Assembly (NCBI GenBank): GCA_039720395.1
Contig: CM077833.1
Location: 16,801,133-16,865,132, forward strand
Length of the DNA stretch: 64,000 nt
From: Liquidambar formosana
Taxonomy: Eukaryota > Streptophyta > Magnoliopsida > Saxifragales > Altingiaceae
Direction: 5' to 3'
Positions 57,201-64,000 of the stretch are shown here, one piece after another. A program made the translations under genes and the position numbers. How positions within the stretch are numbered: position 1 is the first letter of the stretch; every line of letters starts with the position of its first letter. The notes beneath the pieces are model-generated. The model was not told where the DNA came from. It made no database searches and saw only the letters and a program-made list of their open reading frames with translations.

Positions 57201-60200
57201 AGCACTCACTTCAGCCTAGATCCCTTTACAAATCCATTAGAGTATTCCTTAATATAAAATAAGGCCTTAAGGAATTTTAGATTATCAAAACGATAGATAA
57301 AATGTTAGTGTGGACATACTAAAAAATCTATATAAAAAAATTGATCATATTTCTCCAATGCATGATTAGAGCCTGAATAATTCATTACTGAAAAGTGTGA
57401 ACAAGGCTAGCCTCCACGCAGGATTGCCTTCATGAATACCATATAATTCAAGGCTTTGACTTTGGGATTTGGGCCTCAAAGAACTTGCTCGATCCATAAT
57501 TCTAAGATTTCTCCTTAAGAAAAGTCTCAAGATGGAAGCCTTGCTGCCTTATGCTAGTATTGGCCAAATAAATGTGAAATATTAAAATAATAATAATAAT
57601 AATGTATATAGCCAATATGGTATCCTCCAACAGTAACACATCATAAATCTCAGTAAAAAAAATTAGGCTGAACATATATATATCCTTCAACATATATGTA
57701 CATATATTATATTTATACAATTCAAGAAAAACAAGATCAAAAAATAACTTTGCCATTGATGAAGGTACAAAAAAAAAGGTAACTGGACAACAATATAGCA
57801 CATATATTTTCTTGGAAGCAAAAGACAAAAGATGGATCAATTGTTCTTCCACCAGCATGTGATTTTGGAAGAAGATAACGCTTTCTTAATAAACACCTCA
57901 GGTTTATATTGAAGCCATAGAGTACCAAGCGGTAAATGAGTAAGAGATAAGAATTGATGATACAAGAATAGAATATAATCAACAATACAACAAGATAAAA
58001 CATCGGTTGATTTGAACATGCCTGAAGTCTCTTCGCCATAGCCAGAAAAGGTTGTACATCTCCTCTAGTTCCAACCACAAGCATTGCAATTTTCAACCTT
58101 GGAACTGACTTATTGGATCCAGTAATGGTATCATCAATGTTAATGGGCGCCCCTTCAACAGCATGAAGCTCTAACAATTCTGAAGCTACAGGCACACTTT
58201 TAGTTATATCAACTTCCACAGTCCCATCATTTTGGATCTTGACTAGGTTCACAATTAGTTTTTGCTGAGAACCAACACTAAGAAGGAATTTATTATTTAT
58301 GAATACACAAGTAATACATGAGGTAAACAGATAAATATCCAGGAAAAGAAAAAGGATAAAGATGCATTGTAAGCATCTTGACAAAGCACCTTGCAGAAAG
58401 ACTGGTTCATCAAATGTAACAAAGATAGTACAAAATGTAACAGAGCACTAACCCTTTATATTTTAACATTTGGTCAATAACAGTGATAACAAGATGGCTA
58501 GTAACCTTAGCAGTGCCAGCAGTTAGATTAAGAGGTCATGATATCAATAAAATTCATGATGCCATCATCCTTGTTCAAAGACCAGGCATTGAAGTGGTAT
58601 AAAATGCAGTACCAGTGGGACTAAGTCATCCCAAATAAAGCAAATCAGGAGACAGCATTTAATTGCACCGAGGGGAATAACCAAATACAGCATGTAGTGA
58701 CAAAAATGTAACTATTCCAGCTATACATGCATCTGATGAAGATAAAGCATGTCTATCTTATGTACTTGTCCAGGGAAGCCAATGAAAATTGACGAGCAGC
58801 CATGGGCATGTAAACTTGGAGTAACATGCATGTGATTCTAATTTTCACCTTTTCACGTTCTGATAGTCTATCCAATTTTAGGTCACGCCTTGGAGTCTCC
58901 TTCTCAGTCATGGATCTAGAAAATGTAAACTCCTGGCCTTCAATTAGCATATTTCTGTGACTGCCAACAGGTGCAGTGATGCAATGATCCAAGCCTTCAA
59001 GAAAAGATGCTTTGACATCAGTGAACATGACAAGCTTTACAAGAAAAAGAAGAAGAAAACAATTCTAAACCATCTAGCTTTAAATTCAAAATGACATATC
59101 TATAATCTGAAGTATGACTCTCCAGACTTGAATGTGAGAATTTTCAAAAAAGATGACCACCATAGTTCATTAAATCACATTCTAAGACTACAATCGGCAA
59201 GTACATGTTGTAAAATAGCTTCCAAAATAATTATTCGAAGTTGTAAGATGACAAAATGAGCACGATAATGCTGTAAATGAACAATGTGTGGATTTTATTG
59301 TAACATATGTAGCAAAAGAATAAATAGACATTAACAAATATCACAAATAAATGAAATATATATACTTCGGAAGCTCAAAAAATGATGAAGATGCAATCAA
59401 AGAGATAAACATATCCAATGAAAAATATAATAAAGTCAAAATAAAAAGATAGAAATTAACACATCACTAGTGACATATGAACCATATGAATTTCTCATTG
59501 TTGGAAAGTCTCACATCTTACATCGTCTAAATATTGAGTTTGATATGACTTCATATACCTATTTGGGCTCTCCAACTAATAGCTCAGGCTTTTAGGTTGG
59601 AAACTTAACACCCATGAAGCATTGTGAACTACTATAGGTTGCTTTTGTAGGATGAAAACACACCTTCAAAAATATTGTTGATAACCAAAATCACTAATCC
59701 ATATCCTTTGTTCTCTTTTAATTGAAATGGAAGTTGCTATTCTAGATGTAGCAACTTGGATTATCAAACTTAGCTTGAAATGCTAAGTATTTAATTCAAA
59801 ATGTAGAGAAAATTAAGGGGTCTTTTTTTTTTTCTTTTTGGATAAGTAAAATTAAGGATTTCATAAAAGCTTTTTAGGGAAGAAGTTTAGGTAGTAGTAT
59901 CTCTATTCTCCAACCCTTGGTTGAGTGCTAGAGACCTAAGGTGGAATGTAATGCAAAATGTAGTTTTCTGCTGCTCGAAGTATAACTCACATTTTAATTC
60001 CTTGTGGTAGCTACCTTCTTTAGTAAAGTTTCTCTTGCCAAATTAGCCTTGGAGGCTTGGATATAGCCACCATAATGGGTGAGAATGTAAATTTTTGCTA
60101 GAATTTTTATCCTGGTTCATTTTGCTTGTTTCACAGCGTTCCTTGGTTTTATTTTCATGCAAGATACTTGGTTTTCCAGTGAGTTGCCAGACTCTTCGGG

Positions 60201-61403
60201 GAAAAAAAAAGTTTGGCAAGTTTACATTCCATTGATAGAACATGTGAGACAGGTGGCCAACAAAAATTAAAATGAGAAAATAGAATAGATACAAAAGGAT
60301 TCAGTGCTTGAGCAATTGGTTATTCTTACACTTCTAAATTATTGACAGTATGAAAAAAAATAAATAAATAAATAATAAAAAATAAATTTGATGAAGTAAA
60401 AAGTAGTATTAACAAAAAGGCAGTAAAGCGCGGCAGCACAAAAGGGGGCCAGCAATCCCTGTACACTAGTGGTATACAGAAAGCCTACGGAGCAAGACTA
60501 CCCAAAAGATCAGTATGAAAATTTGAAATGCAAGTCCTAGGATGACCTAAAAGAGCAAAAGGGAAACAGAAGAAAAGCAATTGATAACAGAATATGTAAC
60601 CGAACTATAATGTGCCCTTTTCTCACAAAATGTGCAACTTCACTACAACCATCCTGAACCCCATGGGGTGGAACAGTAGGTCTTGGTGCCTACACCTCAG
60701 CAAGTAGAACGTCCCGAGTTCGAATCCTCCCATGGGACCAACCAGCTACTGGCAGGGTTTTCCCAGGTATCAACTTATAATGCCTAAGAATTAGTTATGC
60801 TGTAGGTCTGCACACCTCGTCGGCCAAAAAAAGGGGACAAAAAAATTAAACGAACAAACAAATTACTTCAATCCTGAATTCTGACTATTTCCACTCGCTA
60901 TAGTAGCTTATTTAAATCATTACCAAGTGCTAAACTTTCAATGTCCTAAGTTGGGTATCTAGCCGTGGATTTCTGTTGGTTACATACTGTTTCTCAACCA
61001 AATAAACAACAGCGAGGAAACTATACTGCAGTATTAGCAAAAAAATATTTAAGACGGTAGATTTTGACACTCAAAAGACCCTTTTCAACTTCCTCCATTG
61101 CCAAGCTTTAATTGACCAAAAAAATCCAAGTTTCGAGTACTAACCTTTTCGAGGTGAAGAACTGACGTTCAACTCTTTTAACAGTGAAATCTCTAAAACC
61201 GATGACCGACGCGACGAATTCATCTTCCGATCCTCCGCCCCCTCAAAACCACCCGCACCCAGCTGTTCACCTGGAGGCTTGTTTTCCAGTTCCACTGATG
61301 CATCAGCGCCAACACTCTGCCGAATGTCCTCCTTCACCAACTCACTACTACTGCCCTCCTCCCCCATATCCTTCAGCGAATGATGAAACCTATTACTCCC
61401 CAT
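41725..61403 (-). CDS. UGT80B1: Sterol 3-beta-glucosyltransferase, UGT80B1 (TT15) type, 14 exons
   Basis: Exons (- strand): 61403-61145, 58994-58849, 58264-58022, 56413-56302, 55833-55663, 54601-54538, 53239-53182, 53072-52895, 50966-50836, 46994-46892, 46367-46291, 45786-45739, 45466-45317 and 41928-41725. All phases agree, giving 1944 nt or 647 residues. Motifs in order: SRSMTEKETPRRDLKLDRLS, VVGTRGDVQPFLAMAKRLQ, EFGHRVRLATH, FYPLGGDPRVLAG, FFTMPWT, LPTGYMWSPHLVPKP, YIGFGSM, and the donor-site part PHDWLFPQCSAVVHHGGAG with FFGDQFFWGDRI. The enzyme moves glucose from UDP-glucose to the sterol 3-OH, at membranes. The N-terminal SRSMTEK region and C-terminal CCLPC favour the B1 over the A2 type; in Arabidopsis loss of B1 gives transparent testa. 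ATG 61403 matches the family start (MGSNRFHH); an in-frame ATG at 61421 would add six residues. Intron 3 has a GC donor. Introns hold several retroelements. Confidence 0.94.
41929..45316 (-). other. Intron 13 of UGT80B1, no gene; several simple repeats
   Basis: A 3.4-kb intron. It contains (GT)n at about 44187-44205, (GA)n at 44217-44236 followed by a G-rich run to 44264, and a C21-A24 pair at 45258-45302 just inside the donor side. I see no exon-like block. Confidence 0.6.
45258..45302. repeat. C21-A24 homopolymer pair near a splice donor
   Basis: 21 C joined to 24 A on the + strand. On the gene's strand this is T24-G21, beginning 15 bases after the end of exon 13. Confidence 0.85.
46995..50835 (-). 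other. Intron 9 of UGT80B1, no gene; microsatellites
   Basis: A 3.8-kb intron. A (TCG)n-(TCA)n-(TTA)n compound microsatellite lies at about 48280-48362, an A-run followed by a G-run (23 G) at 48721-48759, and (CA)n at 48797-48818. The 49080-49400 stretch has an open - strand frame without recognisable motifs. I see nothing else. Confidence 0.6.
48280..48362. repeat. Compound trinucleotide microsatellite
   Basis: TCG units pass into TCA, then ACCATC, then ATT units. Confidence 0.9.
51256..52740 (+). mobile_element. 5'-truncated L1 LINE in intron 8 of UGT80B1, ORF2 C-terminal part open
   Basis: The insert is flanked by the 12-bp direct repeat ATACAATTAATG (51244-51255 and 52740-52751) and ends in a 20-bp poly(A), so it arrived by target-primed reverse transcription. 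About 450 codons, ending at a stop at 52599-52601, are open. They hold the C-terminal part of plant L1 ORF2: LEKIERRLSGWKKGYLSKGG, LPKVHGGLGIKS, GKGDRIKFWKDIW and, near the end, a zinc-binding reverse-transcriptase region (zf-RVT) with SVKSFYS, IPSVPSKVAFFLW, CIMCKKAAESVNHLFIHC and IWKERNLRTFEG. The catalytic RT core is missing because of 5' truncation. An open frame without selection indicates a young insertion. It lies antisense to the gene. Confidence 0.93.
53476..53769 (+). mobile_element. Short L1 LINE 3' fragment in intron 6 of UGT80B1
   Basis: The segment translates to AISWSIWKERNRQTFEGVEW and further residues like the end of the LINE at 51256-52740, then a 3' UTR and an A-rich tail (53753-53769). 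The frame has a stop (near 53580). It is older than the neighbouring LINE and from a different subfamily. No clear target duplication was found. Confidence 0.75.
56414..58021 (-). other. Intron 3 of UGT80B1 with a GC donor
   Basis: The donor reads CTTCAG|GCATGT and the acceptor TTCTGCAG|GAA. The exons on both sides join without frame change to the conserved AKRLQ-EFGHRV stretch, so GC is the real donor. The intron holds AT-rich sequence and short ATT repeats; no gene is seen. Confidence 0.8.
59499..59610 (+). repeat. TRIM-like solo LTR (112 bp)
   Basis: The segment starts TGTTGGAAAGTCTCACATC and ends GGAAACTTAACA. The flanks CTCAT and CCCAT match at four of five bases. TGTTGGAA-GTC-CACATC starts, a GGGCTCTCC core and a TTTAGGTTGG end are seen in small plant TRIM-type LTRs. 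Confidence 0.6.
60652..60835 (+). mobile_element. tRNA-derived SINE in intron 1 of UGT80B1
   Basis: A polymerase III-like box A region (GGTGGAACAGTAGG, about 60667) is followed about 50 bp later by a good box B (GAGTTCGAATCC, 60716-60727). The tRNA-unrelated body contains CCAGCTACTGGCAGGG and the end is GTCGGCCAAAAAAAGG. The body shares CCAGCTA with the SINE at 62818-63033. Target duplications are not clear. Confidence 0.65.
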
Positions 61404-62263
61404 TCCATCCAATCCACACATTCAGCAGCGAAAACCCACCAGGCCCACTATTCCACAACCCTTTATCAACAGTACCCAATGGCCCAAACTCTCGAATTCG
61501 CCAAAATTAGAGCTGAAATTGAGAAGGAACACAAGAAAGACAAGATAGGTCGACGTCAAATTACAAAAAGGAGTCAAAATAGAAGCCTTCGTTGGCAAGT
61601 ATAGTGGCCAAACAAACATACCCACCAGTCAATGAAACGCGTAGAACGTTTGGTGAGGTAAGTATAAATCTGTTTTAACCTCGAAGTGAACTGAAACTTT
61701 TGGGAAGGTGTTCACGTTTTTGCACCAGAAAGAATCGAAACCGGTAACCGCGGAAGACGCACATGAGTTATAAATGAAGAAACTTTATCTACAAGCAGAA
61801 TAGAAAAAGAACTACTCCATATTAAGCTCACCAGAGGAGAAACAAAAAGTACATGGCAAAACACCAAAACCCTTTCAATTGTTCAGGAAACCCAAAAATA
61901 AAATGAAATCATACATATATGGGTACATAGAATCTGGGTCATTGAAGGTGCGAAAGAGAGAGATGGAAGAAACCCAGATGAGTGAGATAAACCCTTTGAC
62001 TAAGCCTCTACTGTACAGTAGGAAAGAGTTCAAATCCCATCGTGCAAGAAACTTCGAACTGCGAAATTTTAACAAAGAATGATTTTTTTTTTTTTTTTTT
62101 TGATAAGCAACAACAAAAAATGATTACGAAACCTCAGAAATATGTATTATATATTCTCATTTCTCAGTCTCGAAGAAGGTAAATTTTGGACTTTATGACT
62201 GTCCTTTTTAATTCCAAGTAAAAAAAAAAAATGTGAAAAGTGACAGAAAAGGTTATTTTTCAT

Positions 62264-62294
<31 letters not shown>

Positions 62295-62817
62295 TTTTAA
62301 AGCTTTGTACAGACTACAGAGACCAATTTGACGAATGATTGAGTCGAGCCAAAGAGAATATATGATGCACAGATTTGAATTATCTGAAAATTTGAAGAAA
62401 TAGAATCAGCGGCGTTGCTGGCAACACGGAGTTCCAGCTGCTTCCACGAGGTCAAAGCCTCAAACCTAAAATAAAACAGCGGAGCCGTTCTACACGGAGA
62501 CGACGACTTGAGAAATGCGACCACCAATTTTCACTAGATACTCTCCCTCCCTTTCGTAATCATTTTCTACCCGTTAGATGACTTTTATTAGAATAATTGT
62601 ATTTTGCATTTTTGCCCTTCTACTTTTATTCAAAAATATTCCACACAGTTTAAGTTTTAAAAAAAATGAAAAACCATTGCACTTGCCCTTATAATTTAAT
62701 TCCAAAATATTTTGAACTTTCTAAATATTTTTTCAGGCATCTTATATTCTTAAAGTTTCGTTTTTTGGGTGAGTTATTCTCAAAGTTTCATAATGTGCAT
62801 TGAAGCACTATTATGCC
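61404..62817. other. Upstream region of UGT80B1
   Basis: Probable 5' UTR and promoter of the - strand gene, without a safe TATA box. T-tracts lie at 62083-62102 and 62268-62300. The T-tract followed by GATAAGCAACAAC at about 62082-62115 looks like a very short inverted LINE tail, since a similar AAATGATT motif occurs on both sides. No gene is seen. Confidence 0.5.
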
Positions 62818-63033
62818 TTTCTTTTTTTTTCTTTTTTTTTTTTTTTATACCTAGCAATAAGGTGTTCGAACTGTCAAAGTTACACTAAGCCTCGCTCCCC
62901 ACGCGAGGCCATCGTCACATAAAGTCGTTTAATATCCGGGACTGGTAGCTGGCCAAGAGAGATTAATTGGTTTCGAACTCGGGATGTCTAAATTTACAGC
63001 TCGCCTTTTTGCCACCAGGTCAACTCTTGTTGG
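62818..63033 (-). mobile_element. tRNA-derived SINE with 18-bp target duplication
   Basis: The 216-bp unit is flanked by the perfect repeat TTGAAGCACTATTATGCC (62800-62817 and 63034-63051). On the - strand it starts with a tRNA-like part, box A-like TGACCTGGTGGCAAAAAGG and box B CCCGAGTTCGAAACC, and ends in a poly(A) interrupted by G. The body has GGCCAGCTACCAGTCCCGG and GCCTCGCGTGGGGAGCGAGGC, a GC-rich hairpin. Confidence 0.92.
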
Positions 63034-63051
63034 TTGAAGCACTATTATGCC

Positions 63052-64000
63052 ATTTAAATGTTCAAAATTTAAATAGTAAAAGATCATGTGTCACCTATAT
63101 GATGAATTTGAATTTAAATTTTAAGACAATTATGTTATTTTGTTGAAGAAAATGAAATTGTCTTAATTTAAAAGCTATTAGCAACCCTTCAAACCCTCTC
63201 ATATGTATGCTCCGAAGATTTTAAACCAAGAGAATGGCATTTTGGTCAACAAAATGATGTATTCACCTCAGGGCCTTACTAAATTGGTCACAGGATGGCA
63301 CATGACCATTTTCTATTTAATTTTAGGGTGCTTAGTAGTTAGTACCAAATAATGTAACTTTAAGGATGCATAATATTTTTAAAAAGATAGTTAAAGGGTG
63401 CAAAGTGTTTTTAGTTAAAATATGGGAGAGAGCTTTAATTTTCCTTTTTCTTTTGTAATGTTTTTTCCTGTCTTTGTAACTAACCAATCATGGTTAAGTT
63501 AGGATTCGTTTTTTTATCTAGCATTAGGATTTTGAGAATTACACTTAACTGACTAATCATAGTTAAGCTAGGATTCGTTTTTTATCTAGCATTAGGATTT
63601 TGAGAATTACACAAAGGGTATATGGGAATCCATTATGAACAAATGTTCAATATGACTTCGTGAGTGGTAAAGAGTGACAAATGGTTGTACTCTCTTTCTT
63701 TTTCTTCCCTTTTTTTTCTTTTGTTTTTTTGGGTGGTGGGGTGGGGTGCTTAAAGTGAAGATGGATTATTAAGAAGTTAAATGGATCAAAAAAGCAACTC
63801 ATACAAGTCGTCATTACAAATTTGTTGAAGTTTTGTTTATGAAATTTATGCTCCCAACTACGAAATTTATTCAAATTATGATCTAAATTAGTTGCCACGT
63901 CTATTTCTCTATTAGTCGCCTTATCTACTGCACTATTCATTTGCTTATAAATATATCTAAATTCAATTGATTCAAATTTTAAAACTAGATTTGAATTGTC
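63052..64000. other. AT-rich intergenic DNA, no gene seen
   Basis: No coding signal. It contains the tandem duplication at 63477-63612. Confidence 0.6.
63477..63612. repeat. Tandem duplication of about 68 bp
   Basis: Two copies share AATCATGGTTAAG (second copy AATCATAGTTAAG), TAGGATTCGTTTTTT and ATCTAGCATTAGGATTTTG. Confidence 0.85.

Larger units (their letters stand above)
58995..61144 (-). other. Intron 1 of UGT80B1, home to a SINE, a TRIM-like LTR and LINE tails
   Basis: A 2.15-kb intron. It contains a TRIM-like solo LTR (59499-59610), a tRNA-type SINE (60652-60835) and a T-tract with GGATAAGT at about 59822-59848, which looks like an inverted LINE 3' end. No exon-like block is seen. Confidence 0.65.

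Noticed and set aside
61184..61510. 108-codon Pro-rich frame on the + strand
   Set aside because: Antisense of exon 1 and the upstream region of UGT80B1.

Overview
The window is plant nuclear DNA, most likely from a woody eudicot. It carries spliced genes with AT-rich introns, and roughly 45% of it is retroelement sequence. I would guess a grapevine-like genome, but I hold the species call weakly.

Region 1-9865 is the 3' part of an old Ty1/copia element of Sirevirus (Maximus/SIRE) type: protease, integrase, RT, RNase H, a broken env-like ORF, a polypurine tract and a 1.3-kb 3' LTR. A 3.4-kb Ty3/gypsy element that carries only gag and protease is nested in its integrase-RT interval (1215-4658). 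Region 9866-14164 holds a 404-bp Mutator-type MITE with a perfect 9-bp target duplication and a solo LTR related to the Sirevirus LTR.

Region 14165-41068 is a tandem array of five citrate-binding-protein-like genes (alginate lyase 2 / PL7 fold, secreted), all on the + strand. Copies 1 and 2 are intact two-exon genes. Copy 3 also keeps both exons open, but its single intron has been expanded to about 16 kb by a 15.8-kb Ty3/gypsy Tat-lineage element with identical 5-bp target duplications and nearly identical 939-bp LTRs. Copies 4 and 5 are pseudogenes.

The Tat element (19262-35057, - strand) is the most interesting object. It encodes Gag-protease, then a single UGA-CGG followed by an 8-bp stem-loop at the spacing typical of stop-codon readthrough signals, then RT, a degenerate RNase H and a second RNase H, and an integrase region with two H2C2-like modules. 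Antisense to all of this, next to the 3' LTR, sits an intron-containing ORF of about 1.2 k codons. It fuses a plant mobile domain (PMD) to an acidic region and a long Ala/Glu/Lys helix. A 2.6-kb solo LTR interrupts pol. Three in-frame stops occur, each one C-to-T change away from a sense codon.

Region 41725-61403 is one 14-exon gene on the - strand for sterol 3-beta-glucosyltransferase of the UGT80B1 (TRANSPARENT TESTA 15) type. Every exon joins in phase to give 647 residues. One intron has a GC donor. The introns hold a young 5'-truncated L1 LINE, an older LINE tail, a tRNA-type SINE, a TRIM-like solo LTR and several long homopolymer tracts. Region 61404-64000 is upstream sequence with another SINE (18-bp target duplication) and a short tandem duplication.
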